64,000 bases of DNA from Thermodesulfobacterium thermophilum DSM 1276 (GTDB lineage Bacteria > Desulfobacterota > Thermodesulfobacteria > Thermodesulfobacteriales > Thermodesulfobacteriaceae): the NCBI RefSeq assembly GCF_000421605.1, contig NZ_ATXI01000002.1:1-64000 (forward strand), given 5' to 3'. Positions 16,815 through 25,249 of the stretch are shown piece by piece. A program made the position numbers and the translations under genes. Position 1 is the first letter of the stretch. Every line of letters starts with the position of its first letter. The notes beneath the pieces are model-generated. The model saw only the letters and a list, made by a program, of their open reading frames with translations, ran no database searches and had not been told where the DNA came from.

Positions 16815-18629
16815 ATGCTTGATGCAGAAAGGTTTATAAGGGAAGTGCCCCCTTTTAGGGGGCTCCCCTCATCTGTTATATCTACTTTAGTAGAAAAAAT
16901 AAAGGTAAAAGTCTATCCTAAAAACGAGGTTATCTACCGGGAAAAAGACCTCTCTGAATATTTATATCTTATAAGGAAAGGATATGTAGTCTTAGAAAAA
17001 AAAGGTACTATCTTAGACCAACTTCAAGAAGGAGAAACCTTTGGTTATTTACCCTTAATAACTGATCAGGAACTTGACCATTCAGCCCGTGCGGTAGAAG
17101 ATACCGTGGTATTTTTAATTAAAAAAGAAGATTTTTTAAAACTTTTTCAAAACTATTCAGTAGTCCAGAGTTTTTATACCCAAAAACTGGCTCAAAAACT
17201 GGCAGAAGCTTTAAACCAGAAAAAAGACCAGTGGGGAACTTTTAGCTCTGTCCCTCTCTCAAAATTGAACCTAAAAACCCCTGTCATCGTAGATGGAGAA
17301 AACTCCGTAGAAAAGGTTATTCAGGAGATGGTAGAAAAAAACGTCACCGCTTGTTTAGTTAAATTAGAAAAAGGATATGGGATTATAACTGAGCGAGACG
17401 TTATAAAAAAACTTCTATATCAGGGGTTGGATAAAAAAGAAACTAAAGCCAAAAATATAGCTTCTTTCCCTTTGGTGTATTTAGAAAAAGAAGCCCCCTT
17501 ATCTCAAGCTATGCTTCTTATGACACAACACCGTATAAGAAAAATTGTGGTGGTTGATGAAGGAATACCTGTGGGTATTTTAGAGGATACCGACATCATC
17601 TCTCTTGGCAGCAAAAACCTTATTACCATAACCAAAGAAATAGAAAGAACCAACTCTTTAGAAGAACTAAAAAAAATTTATTACCACTGTTTTTATTCTG
17701 CCATAGATTTTGCCATAAAAGAAAAAGACCCAGAGTTGATAGGAAGATATCTTTCTGAAATAAGGGATGGGATCATCAAAAAGGTATTTCTTCTAACCCT
17801 ATCTGAAAGAAACCTTTCTCTTCTACCAAGCCTAATGGTTATCGGAGCCCATGGGAGAAGAGAAGCCAGTTTTAAAACAAAACTAAAAATTTTTCTAATT
17901 AAAAACAGCTCAGAAGAAGCTTTTGAGGTTGCTTTATTATTGGTCAAAAATCTGAAGTTTTTAGGGGTTGAAATAGAAGAGGAATATCTTACCCAACCTT
18001 ACTGGATAAAAACCATAGACGAATGGGAAAAAACCTTTTCTCATTGGATAGCCTATCCTGACCTAAAAGATATAGGTAAAAAAGCTAATTTCTTTGACCT
18101 TCGTTTCATAGGTATCCAACCTGAAAAGGCAGACTTTTTTTACCAAAATATTTTACAAAAGATTAAAAAAAACGACCGTATTTTACCATATTTAGCCTTG
18201 GACGCAGTTAAACTCAAACCACCTTTAGGTTTGTTTAAAGAACTCCTGGTAGAAAAATCTGGTCCTTTTAAAGGTAAATTAAACCTGTTTAAATCAGGGG
18301 TTTTACCTTTGGTTTGTCTGGTAAGGGTACTTAGTTTAGAACAGGGAATTACAAACGTAAACACGTTTAAACGGATTTCTCATTTAGAATCCTCAGGAAG
18401 TATTAGACCTGAAACAGCTAAAGACCTGAAGGAGGCCTATAAATTTCTTACCACCTTACGTTTTAAAATTCAGATAGATAATTTTAACCGAGAACAAGAA
18501 CCTCACGATTATTTAGACCCATCTGAGTTAGAAAAAGGAGACCTAAACCTTTTAAAAGAAGTCTTTAAATTCATAGAAAATTTGCAAAAAATGATTTTTG
18601 AAAAATACCGTCTAAGCTATTTAAGATAA
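16815..18629 (+). CDS. cNMP-binding/CBS/DUF294 regulator with degenerate nucleotidyltransferase site
   Basis: A 604-residue signalling protein. Residues 10-130 form a cyclic-nucleotide-binding-like domain (YLIRKGYVVLEKKG). A CBS pair follows at about 150-265 (GIITERDVIKKL; VGILEDTDIISLG), then a DUF294 nucleotidyltransferase-like domain at about 290-430, then the DUF294 C-terminal helical domain. In the usual GlnD-like site the motif is GSEGRxEQ followed by TDQDNALI. Here the equivalent reads GAHGRREASFKTKLKIFLIK, so the metal-binding aspartates are gone and catalysis is unlikely. The paralogue two genes downstream keeps them. It is cotranscribed with the acetate-type symporter, suggesting control of acetate uptake or use by nucleotide sensing. 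Confidence 0.8.
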   Translation: MLDAERFIREVPPFRGLPSSVISTLVEKIKVKVYPKNEVIYREKDLSEYLYLIRKGYVVLEKKGTILDQLQEGETFGYLPLITDQELDHSARAVEDTVVFLIKKEDFLKLFQNYSVVQSFYTQKLAQKLAEALNQKKDQWGTFSSVPLSKLNLKTPVIVDGENSVEKVIQEMVEKNVTACLVKLEKGYGIITERDVIKKLLYQGLDKKETKAKNIASFPLVYLEKEAPLSQAMLLMTQHRIRKIVVVDEGIPVGILEDTDIISLGSKNLITITKEIERTNSLEELKKIYYHCFYSAIDFAIKEKDPELIGRYLSEIRDGIIKKVFLLTLSERNLSLLPSLMVIGAHGRREASFKTKLKIFLIKNSSEEAFEVALLLVKNLKFLGVEIEEEYLTQPYWIKTIDEWEKTFSHWIAYPDLKDIGKKANFFDLRFIGIQPEKADFFYQNILQKIKKNDRILPYLALDAVKLKPPLGLFKELLVEKSGPFKGKLNLFKSGVLPLVCLVRVLSLEQGITNVNTFKRISHLESSGSIRPETAKDLKEAYKFLTTLRFKIQIDNFNREQEPHDYLDPSELEKGDLNLLKEVFKFIENLQKMIFEKYRLSYLR

Positions 18630-18646
18630 ACGAGGATCTTAAGAAG

Positions 18647-19294
18647 GTGTGGAAAGTGTTAACCACAACTTTAAAGAGAACTTACTATACTTTTTTTCGA
18701 AAAGAGAAAAACTTAAGTTGGGAGGTCGACCTAGATAAAAAAGTAAAAGATACCACCTTCGTGGTGATAGACACCGAAACCACAGGGCTTGATGTTAAAA
18801 AAGACGAGGTTATCTCTGTAGGTGCTTATAAGATTGTTGATCTTACCCTTTCTTTTTCTGAAAAACTAATTTTATATTTTAAAACAGACCTGTTCAGGGC
18901 TGAAGACTCTATCAAGATTCACGGGATTACACCAGACAAACTTAAAAACGGTCTTGAAAGAAAAGAGGCCTTGCATCAATTTTTAGAGTTTACCAAGGGT
19001 GCAGTATTGGTAGGATATTTTTTAGAGTTTGACTTAGAAATGCTAAAAAAACATCTCAAAGAAGAACTAAACCTAAACGTCTCTTTTTATGGGTTTGATG
19101 TCTTAGACCTTTATCCTAAAAAGACCTTAGATAGAATTCCTAAGCTTAACGAACTGTTAGCAGAATATGATTTACCTACCACCAGTTTTCACAATGCTTT
19201 AGAAGATGCCTACATGACTGCTTTGCTTTTTTTAAAATTAGTTTATTCTTACAGGAATAAAAAACTGAAAAAACTACCGCTAAAAATTATTTAA
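18647..19294 (+). CDS. DnaQ-family 3'-5' exonuclease
   Basis: A 215-residue DEDD-type exonuclease resembling the epsilon proofreading subunit. ExoI reads VVIDTETTGLD, ExoII includes GYFLEFDLEML, and ExoIII is HNALEDAYMTALLF (the DEDDh form). The GTG start at 18647 follows AAGAAG closely; a second GTG nine bases later is possible. It lies between the two CBS/DUF294 genes. This symporter-DUF294-exonuclease gene order recurs in other proteobacteria (from memory) and its purpose is unknown. A role in degrading a nucleotide or nanoRNA signal sensed by the CBS domains is conceivable but only a guess. No polymerase partner is nearby. Confidence 0.85.
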   Translation: MWKVLTTTLKRTYYTFFRKEKNLSWEVDLDKKVKDTTFVVIDTETTGLDVKKDEVISVGAYKIVDLTLSFSEKLILYFKTDLFRAEDSIKIHGITPDKLKNGLERKEALHQFLEFTKGAVLVGYFLEFDLEMLKKHLKEELNLNVSFYGFDVLDLYPKKTLDRIPKLNELLAEYDLPTTSFHNALEDAYMTALLFLKLVYSYRNKKLKKLPLKII

Positions 19295-19295
19295 A

Positions 19296-20735
19296 ATGCT
19301 CCAGAATTCATTTTTTGATCAACCTTTAAAAAATCTACCCTTAAAAACTCCTCTTATTGTGGGGGAAGAAGATTCCTTAGATAAAGTAATTAAACTTATG
19401 GTAGAAAAAGAGTACAGTTTTGTTGTGGTGCAAGGAAAAGAAGACTTAGGGATTATCACTGAAAGGGACATTTTACAAAAAGTGGTATATCAACGGAAAG
19501 ACCCTTTTGGAATAAAAGCTAAAGAAATAGCCACCTTTCCTCTTGTCAGCCTTTCTACAGACCACCGTTTGTTTGAAGCCATCCTCCTTATGGCAGAAAA
19601 AAGGCTAAGAAAAGTAGCGGTTTTTGATAAAGGAATCCTTCAAGGAGTACTTGAAGACACTGATATCATAAGTTTTCAAAGCAAAAACCTGGTTTCTCTT
19701 CTATATCAAGTGGAGTTGGCCCACGAGTTAGAGGAGTTAGCCAAACTTTACAGCCTGGTAAAAGAAGCATTGTTAAATCAAATTTACGAAGGTTTTAACC
19801 CGGAGTACTTAGGGAAATACCTTGCAGAAATAAACGACAGGTTTATAAAAAAAACCTGGGAGATAACCTTAAAGGAGATAGAGCTTCATTTTCCGGCTAA
19901 GTTTGGATTCTTTGTACTTGGAAGTGAAGGAAGAAAAGAACAAAGTTTTAAAACCGACCAAGATAATGCCTTAATCTATGAAGATTTACCAGATAGAAAA
20001 AAAGAGGTAGACCTTTTTTTTGAACGCTTTTCTTCTACTTTTATCGAAAATCTTTTAAAAGTAGGATTTCCTCCTTGTCCTGGTGGGGTTATGATTTCTA
20101 ATCCCCTTTGGCGAGGAGATCTGCAAACCTGGAAAAAGCGGCTTTCTAACTGGATGGACTGTTCTCAAAAAGAGGCTTTGCTTAATCTTTGTATTTTTTT
20201 AGATTTTCGAATGGTTTATGGGAATGAAGAGATAGAAAAGGAGATCAGAGATTGGATAAAAGAAAAAATAAGTAAAAATAAAGGACTTATCGTGTGTCTT
20301 GCGGCAGAAGCCATAAGGTTTGAACCACCTCTTAATTTCTTGGGAAGGTTTATAACCGAAAAAGAAGGCCCTAACAAAGGTAAATTAGACCTTAAAAAAA
20401 CAGCCATTTTCCCCATAGTCCAGGGGATTAGAGCTCTGGCTTTAGAGTACAACCTTTGGCATACAAACACTTTTGATAGAATCGATGCTCTAAAAGAGGA
20501 AGGGATTCTCTCTGTAGACTTTGCCTCTGAATTAAAAGAAGGATACAGGTTTATCCTTTCTCTTCAATTTTTGCATCAAGCCAAAAAACTCCAAACCGAC
20601 CCCCCCCCTGACAACTATTTAAACCCGCAAGAACTTTCTAAAAAAGACAGAGATCAACTAAAACAGGTTTTCAAAACGATCAAAACCTTCCAAGAATTCC
20701 TTTTCAGAAAATACAACTTAAGGTTTTTTACCTAA
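19296..20735 (+). CDS. CBS/DUF294 putative nucleotidyltransferase, intact site
   Basis: A 479-residue paralogue of the protein at 16815 that lacks the cyclic-nucleotide-binding domain. Residues 10-130 form a CBS pair (GIITERDILQKV; GVLEDTDIISFQ). The nucleotidyltransferase-like domain carries the complete motif GSEGRKEQSFKTDQDNALIY near residue 208, and the DUF294 C-terminal domain follows (about 330-479). The intact aspartates suggest it can transfer nucleotidyl groups, perhaps to a protein, as GlnD does to PII; the target is unknown. It ends the operon. The 187 bases downstream up to 20922 hold no gene and only a weak, imperfect sigma-54-like element. Confidence 0.8.
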   Translation: MLQNSFFDQPLKNLPLKTPLIVGEEDSLDKVIKLMVEKEYSFVVVQGKEDLGIITERDILQKVVYQRKDPFGIKAKEIATFPLVSLSTDHRLFEAILLMAEKRLRKVAVFDKGILQGVLEDTDIISFQSKNLVSLLYQVELAHELEELAKLYSLVKEALLNQIYEGFNPEYLGKYLAEINDRFIKKTWEITLKEIELHFPAKFGFFVLGSEGRKEQSFKTDQDNALIYEDLPDRKKEVDLFFERFSSTFIENLLKVGFPPCPGGVMISNPLWRGDLQTWKKRLSNWMDCSQKEALLNLCIFLDFRMVYGNEEIEKEIRDWIKEKISKNKGLIVCLAAEAIRFEPPLNFLGRFITEKEGPNKGKLDLKKTAIFPIVQGIRALALEYNLWHTNTFDRIDALKEEGILSVDFASELKEGYRFILSLQFLHQAKKLQTDPPPDNYLNPQELSKKDRDQLKQVFKTIKTFQEFLFRKYNLRFFT

Positions 20736-20922
20736 CTAACAAAACCTTTTGTAACGCTCTGTCCTTAATGGGACAACCCCCTGCGCTTAAAGGTCCAAAG
20801 AATAAAAAACTTATATATTTTTAATCTTTTAAACCTCTTAATTCTTTTAATCTTTATAGTTTTTTGTTCAGGCATGATCCTTGATAAAGCCATCAAAAAA
20901 ATCCAAAGGAGGGAGGCAGGTT

Positions 20923-22197
20923 ATGCGGTACAAGTTTAAGTTAAACTTATGGTCTTTTCTTTTGTTTTTCTTTTTATTAGTTTTTTCTAAAAACCTTTTA
21001 GCTCAGCCACAGGGGAATACTACCAAACCTGAGGCTGAAGCACCACCTTTAAAGATTGAGTTAAAGGCTGACAAAACCTCTTTCAAAGGTGGTGAAAAGA
21101 TCAAACTTACAGGTAAAGTCCCTGAGGGCTACAAAGTAAACTTCATCGAAATCACTTCAAAAGAAAAAGTTCAGGTAAGTAGACTTGATAGAAAAGAGTT
21201 TAAATTTTATTTAAGTAAAGAAATACCTGCTTTCTATCAAATTTGGATTAATGAGGAATATATAGCTAAGATAGACAAAAACGGTACGGTAGAAGAAAAA
21301 CCGGTAAAGGAAATCTATCAAAAGTATAAACAAAATAAGAAATGGAAAATAGGAGAATTTTTAAGAGAAAGCAACGCTAATGTTGCCTTTATCACTCCTC
21401 CCAAAGAAATCAAACAAATCGATGTGTGGAAATCTACAGTTCTAAGAGCCATTATAGGTTCAAGAGGTATTAAATTAGATCCCCTTACTGATAAAAAAGA
21501 GATAAGTAAAGAGGCTGCCAGATTAATTCAAGTCAGGTTTAAGAAATTTGAAAAAATCTTTGTGCTTACTAAAATCAAGAATAATCCTGATGGGACCTTT
21601 GAAGCAGAGATAACCCTTCCTGGTAATGCCCCTAAGGGAGATTTTACTGTTTTAGCTGTAGCTAGCAAGGAAGTAAAAAGCGATCCGATTCAACTAACCC
21701 ATCAAATTTCCTTTCCTACTGTATATTTTCCTGTAGCTGGAACTTCTACCAACATTTTTGGGCCCCTTATTTTATCCTTTGCTATTTGTACGTTCGGAGT
21801 AATCATGGGAGCAGGTGGTGGTTTTATCTTAAATCCCTTATTGATTCTCATCTATGGATTGCCTCACGGTGTGGTTGCTGGTTCAGTTATGCCAACAGTT
21901 CTCTTTAGTCAAGCCGCAGGAATCTATAACTATTCAAAGATAGGATTTATCAACTGGAAACTTGGTATAGGAGTAGGTATTTTTATGCTAATCGGTGGGT
22001 TCATAGGGCCTCTATTGAACCAGTTTGTGACTTTAGAAGAGTATAAGTTCATCTTCGGGGTAATCCTGTTGATCCTTGCTGCCCTTCTCTTCTGGCAGAC
22101 AACACCAGGATATCTTGAAAAGAATAAGAAGGAAAGGGCTATACTTCAGGAGTACCTAAAACGTGCTAAAGAAGCTAAGGAAAAAAAATCTAGTTAG
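20923..22197 (+). CDS. TauE/SafE half-permease with N-terminal signal peptide and Ig-like domain
   Basis: A 424-residue protein. A signal peptide (about residues 1-28) is followed by a periplasmic beta-rich domain (about 45-270) that resembles an Ig or Big-type fold. Four membrane segments follow (about 285-405), containing the TauE/SafE glycine motif MGAGGGFILNPLLILIYGLP. A normal TauE/SafE permease has two such repeats and about eight segments; this protein has only the first repeat. The second repeat is encoded by the next gene, so the functional exporter is probably a two-subunit complex. TauE/SafE proteins move sulfite, sulfoacetate or related organic anions out of the cell. The start at 20923 has a strong GGAGGGAGG site. 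Confidence 0.75.
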   Translation: MRYKFKLNLWSFLLFFFLLVFSKNLLAQPQGNTTKPEAEAPPLKIELKADKTSFKGGEKIKLTGKVPEGYKVNFIEITSKEKVQVSRLDRKEFKFYLSKEIPAFYQIWINEEYIAKIDKNGTVEEKPVKEIYQKYKQNKKWKIGEFLRESNANVAFITPPKEIKQIDVWKSTVLRAIIGSRGIKLDPLTDKKEISKEAARLIQVRFKKFEKIFVLTKIKNNPDGTFEAEITLPGNAPKGDFTVLAVASKEVKSDPIQLTHQISFPTVYFPVAGTSTNIFGPLILSFAICTFGVIMGAGGGFILNPLLILIYGLPHGVVAGSVMPTVLFSQAAGIYNYSKIGFINWKLGIGVGIFMLIGGFIGPLLNQFVTLEEYKFIFGVILLILAALLFWQTTPGYLEKNKKERAILQEYLKRAKEAKEKKSS

Positions 22198-22209
22198 GAG
22201 GTGAAAACC

Positions 22210-22608
22210 ATGAAGTTAAGAATAGAATTTTGGGGACAAGAGTTTTATGCTAACATGATAATAGGTGCCATAGGAGGTTTCATCATAGCAGTTGCCTCCA
22301 GTTTAGGTGGTTTTGGAGGAGGACCTTTTGTAGTTCCCCTTATGACAGTAATCATGGGTCTTCCGATTTATGTGGTGGTCGGTAGTTCTCTCTTAGCCAT
22401 TTTCTTCAACACCTTGATGGCAAGCTCACGTTACTTCTTTTTTGGACAAACTGACCTTTTATTGTTTGTAGTCATGGCTGTGGGAGCAATTACTGCCGGA
22501 TTCGTAGGTCCCAGAATCGCCAAAAAATTAAGCCCTATCTGGGTTAAAAGAGTGGCTGCTGTAGGAGTAACTGTCTTGGGGCTAAAACTTTTAAACGTTC
22601 TGGGTTAA
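22210..22608 (+). CDS. TauE/SafE half-permease, second repeat
   Basis: A 132-residue membrane protein with about four segments and the second TauE/SafE glycine motif (SSLGGFGGGPFVVPLMTVIM). It complements the half-permease encoded just upstream. The upstream stop lies in the TAGGAGG ribosome binding site of this gene, so the pair is coupled. I prefer ATG 22210 to the in-frame GTG at 22201. The last codons were altered by a 61-bp tandem duplication. Without it the protein would end LLNVPFIP; the duplication shifts the frame and ends it LLNVLG. The change is only a few residues long and probably tolerated. Confidence 0.75.
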   Translation: MKLRIEFWGQEFYANMIIGAIGGFIIAVASSLGGFGGGPFVVPLMTVIMGLPIYVVVGSSLLAIFFNTLMASSRYFFFGQTDLLLFVVMAVGAITAGFVGPRIAKKLSPIWVKRVAAVGVTVLGLKLLNVLG

Positions 22609-22660
22609 AAGAGTGGCTGCTGTAGGAATAACTTACTTGGGGCTAAAACTTTTAAACGTT
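22539..22660 (+). repeat. 61-bp tandem duplication at the end of the half-permease gene
   Basis: CTGGGTTAAAAGAGTGGCTG begins at 22539 and again at 22600, and each unit runs 61 bases to TTTAAACGTT. The copies differ at only a few positions (GAGTAACTGTCTT versus GAATAACTTACTT), so the event is fairly recent. Because 61 is not a multiple of three, the second unit is read out of frame and supplies the stop at 22606-22608. Confidence 0.93.
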
Positions 22661-22690
22661 CCGTTTATTCCTTAATCTAAAATCTTTACA

Positions 22691-22752
22691 CCTAAGGGCT
22701 GACCTAACTTAGACTAAACAGGTTTCAGGTCAGTCCTTAGGTTTTCTTTTTC
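22691..22752 (+). terminator. terminator for the split TauE operon
   Basis: CCTAAGGGCTGACCT (22691-22705) pairs with AGGTCAGTCCTTAGG (22727-22741) with one G-T wobble, followed on the plus strand by TTTTCTTTTTC. The right arm lies inside the 3' end of hydE. On the minus strand it may act as a weak terminator too, but its T-tract there is poor. Confidence 0.65.
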
Positions 22753-23751
22753 AAAAAACCGAAAATATTCCTCTAAATTTATCCGGTAACTTCCTTTTCC
22801 TGGATATATTTCATAATGGAGTTTATACCGGTCTGGGGTTAAATCTGGCATAAGCACATTGGCACCAGCCAGGAAAGCCTTAAACCTTAAATCAGGTGCT
22901 AAAACGTTTAAAGCTGTAGTTGCAGGAATGTTAGCTTTTGGAAGAATCATCCTGGTTAAGGCTATCAGTTTAAGGGTTAACCAGGGGTCTCCCGAAGGGA
23001 AAAAAGCCAGAGGAGTTTGAGGATGAGGAATAAATGGGCCATGCCCTACCATCTCTAGGTTAATTTCTTGTAAAAAAAGAAGGTCTTCGACCAAGGTCTC
23101 TATTCTCTGTCCTGGCAACCCTACGATACAACCTGTACCAACTTCATATCCAAGCTTCTTCAACCAGTTTAAACAACGAACCCTCTTTGTTAAACTAGTA
23201 TCTGGCTTTAACCAACTAAAAAGTCTTTTGTCTATCGTTTCATGTTTGAGTAAAAATCTGTCAGCTCCAGCCTCTTTTAAAACCTTATAATCCTCATAAT
23301 CCATTTCACCTACAGATAGGGTAACTGCCACCCCTAATTTTTTAATTTTTTTAATTAAATGACTCAGCCTCTTAGCATCCCAAAAAGGGTCCTCACCAGA
23401 TTGTAAAACTATGGTCTTAAAACCTTGTTTGCTTATTTTTTCTGCTATTTCTAAAATTTCTTCTTCCTTCATGCGATAACGTTTGAGTTCCCTGTTATCT
23501 CTTCTTATGCCACAATAAAGGCAGTTGTTTCTACAATAGTTGGAAAACTCGATGATCGCTCTTAAATAAACTACATTTCCCTTTACTCGTTTCTTTATCT
23601 CATTAGCTATTTCATATACCCACTCAGGGTCGGCTTCTAAAAGAAGAAAGGCAATTTCTTCTTTTGAAAACTTTATCCCTGATAAAGCCTTTTCTATCAG
23701 GTTGTTTTCGGTTAGTTGTTTGTTCTTTTTAAAAAGAAAGCTTTTATGCAT
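22714..23751 (-). CDS. hydE: [FeFe]-hydrogenase maturase HydE
   Basis: A 345-residue radical SAM protein. The cluster motif is CRNNCLYCGIRRDN (about residues 73-86), and GTGCIVGLPGQRIETLVEDL and FIPHPQTPL are family segments. HydE acts with HydG and HydF to build the 2Fe subcluster of the [FeFe]-hydrogenase H-cluster. The assignment is backed by the adjacent hydF and hydG and by two structural hydrogenase genes in the same unit. The start at 23751 overlaps the hydF 3' end by 40 bases; no better start exists before the conserved region. Confidence 0.93.
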   Translation of the reverse strand: MHKSFLFKKNKQLTENNLIEKALSGIKFSKEEIAFLLLEADPEWVYEIANEIKKRVKGNVVYLRAIIEFSNYCRNNCLYCGIRRDNRELKRYRMKEEEILEIAEKISKQGFKTIVLQSGEDPFWDAKRLSHLIKKIKKLGVAVTLSVGEMDYEDYKVLKEAGADRFLLKHETIDKRLFSWLKPDTSLTKRVRCLNWLKKLGYEVGTGCIVGLPGQRIETLVEDLLFLQEINLEMVGHGPFIPHPQTPLAFFPSGDPWLTLKLIALTRMILPKANIPATTALNVLAPDLRFKAFLAGANVLMPDLTPDRYKLHYEIYPGKGSYRINLEEYFRFFEKENLRTDLKPV

Positions 23752-24992
23752 TTAAAGTCATCTGCGATTTTTTTATAATCTCTGATTTCAGAAACAATCA
23801 ACCGTTGCAAATGAGGAAAAGGAGAAAGAGCTCTTTTTAAAATCCCATGCATGTAGGCCAACATTACCCCATAATTTACGATAGGAACCTTGGCACTCTT
23901 AGCCTGCATAATCCTTGAAAGCATTTCTTTTCTGTTGAGCATGCAAGCTCCGCAATGAACGATCAGTTTATATTGCTCAAGGTTGTCAGGTAGAGGACCT
24001 CCTCCTGCTTTTACCTCTATTTCAAGGTCTTGTCCTACCTGAGCCCTAAGCCATCTGGGAATTTTTACCCTACCTATGTCATCTTCTACAGGATGATGGG
24101 TACAAGCCTCTGCGATCAACACTTTATCTCCCGGCTTAAGCATCTTTACAGCAAGAACCCCTTCTACCAGGGTTTGCAAATCCCCCTTATATCTTGCAAA
24201 AAGGATAGAAAAAGACGTAAGCCTTATGTCTGGTGGAGTGTCTGCAGAAACTTTGGTGTAAACCGAGGCATCCGTTATCACCAGAGTTGGTTTAACCTTG
24301 GTCTTTTCAAAAACAAACCTAAGCTCCCTTTCTTTTACCACCAAGGCGATAGCTTCATTATCTAAAATGTCTCTTATAACCATCTGTTGAGGCAAAATAA
24401 GTCTACCTTTAGGAGCTGCTTTATCTACCGGGACTACACATACCACAAAATCTCCAGGTTTTATCAAATCTCCTACTATAGTTGGAAGAGACCAGTCTTT
24501 GGGTGCATGCTTTATGATCACCTGTTTTAACTCGTCTATCCCTTCTTTAGTCTTAGCACTTACGAAAACCTTAGGTTCTGGAAATTTTTGTGTTTTAGCC
24601 TGAGGATAGAGGTCTATTTTATTTATCACGCACACTAACGGAGTATCATACTCCTTAGCCTTCTTTACCACCTCTTCCTCAAATTCTCCGAAACCTGTCA
24701 TAGGGTCTATTATCAATAGAATTAACTCTGCTTTATTGAAAACTTCGTAAGACTTTTTCTTTCTTAACTCCCCAAGTTTACCTACATCGTCAATTCCAGC
24801 TGTATCTATGATTACCACAGGCCCTAAAGGAAGAATTTCCATGCTTTTTTCTACAGGATCGGTGGTAGTTCCTGGGACGTCCGAAACAATCGCAAGTTCT
24901 TGTCCGGTTAAAGCATTAATCAAGGAGGATTTTCCCACGTTTCTCCTTCCAAAAAGGGCTATGTGAAGCCTTTGTCCCTTAGGTATATTCAT
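23712..24992 (-). CDS. hydF: [FeFe]-hydrogenase maturation GTPase HydF
   Basis: A 426-residue scaffold protein that receives the 2Fe precursor and delivers it to apo-hydrogenase. The GTPase domain has G1 GRRNVGKSSLINALTG, G3 DTAGID and G4 NKID. The C-terminal cluster-binding part contains CTHHPVEDDIGRVKIPRWL and HCGACMLNRKEM, giving the CxHx(n)HCGxC ligand pattern of HydF. The ATG at 24992 overlaps the stop of the preceding small gene as ATGA, indicating coupled translation. A longer in-frame version from 25058 would overlap that gene extensively and is unlikely. Confidence 0.95.
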   Translation of the reverse strand: MNIPKGQRLHIALFGRRNVGKSSLINALTGQELAIVSDVPGTTTDPVEKSMEILPLGPVVIIDTAGIDDVGKLGELRKKKSYEVFNKAELILLIIDPMTGFGEFEEEVVKKAKEYDTPLVCVINKIDLYPQAKTQKFPEPKVFVSAKTKEGIDELKQVIIKHAPKDWSLPTIVGDLIKPGDFVVCVVPVDKAAPKGRLILPQQMVIRDILDNEAIALVVKERELRFVFEKTKVKPTLVITDASVYTKVSADTPPDIRLTSFSILFARYKGDLQTLVEGVLAVKMLKPGDKVLIAEACTHHPVEDDIGRVKIPRWLRAQVGQDLEIEVKAGGGPLPDNLEQYKLIVHCGACMLNRKEMLSRIMQAKSAKVPIVNYGVMLAYMHGILKRALSPFPHLQRLIVSEIRDYKKIADDFKCIKAFFLKRTNN

Positions 24993-25249
24993 TTTAAAAG
25001 ATCCTCTTTTAAAAAACTTATCAGTTGTTTTCTTTCTTCCTCTGGGATTTTCTCCCACTCGTTAGAAACAACCGCAAATCTGTCGTTAAGGTATATAGGT
25101 TCTGGAGGCAAAAAGCTATCTTCTTTGTGGCCAGCTACATAAGAATGCCTTTTTCCAAGCACCTCAACCAACCAAAGATTTACTCCATAAGTTTGTTTTA
25201 TCCTTTCAGCTAAGGCTGTAAACTTAGAAATAAAGGTCTCTCTCTCCAT
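24989..25249 (-). CDS. small unknown protein in the hydrogenase maturation operon
   Basis: An 86-residue soluble protein, not recognised. It starts at ATG 25249 with an AGAGGA site six bases upstream, inside the last codons of hydG, and its stop overlaps the hydF start as ATGA. Its position between hydG and hydF, coupled on both sides, points to a role in hydrogenase maturation. Visible features are an amphipathic N-terminal helix (FTALAERIKQTYGVNLWLVE), a basic stretch GKRHSYVAGHKED and a predicted beta segment ending EPIYLNDRFAVVSNEW, then a charged C-terminal helix. No Cys residues are present, so it does not bind an Fe-S cluster by itself. Confidence 0.75.
   Translation of the reverse strand: MERETFISKFTALAERIKQTYGVNLWLVEVLGKRHSYVAGHKEDSFLPPEPIYLNDRFAVVSNEWEKIPEEERKQLISFLKEDLLK

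Noticed and set aside
20869-20886. Sigma-54-like element ahead of the split TauE genes (TCAGGCATGATCCTTGAT)
   Set aside because: The GG and spacing fit, but the -12 dinucleotide is GA instead of GC, and the -24 region is weak, so I did not annotate it.
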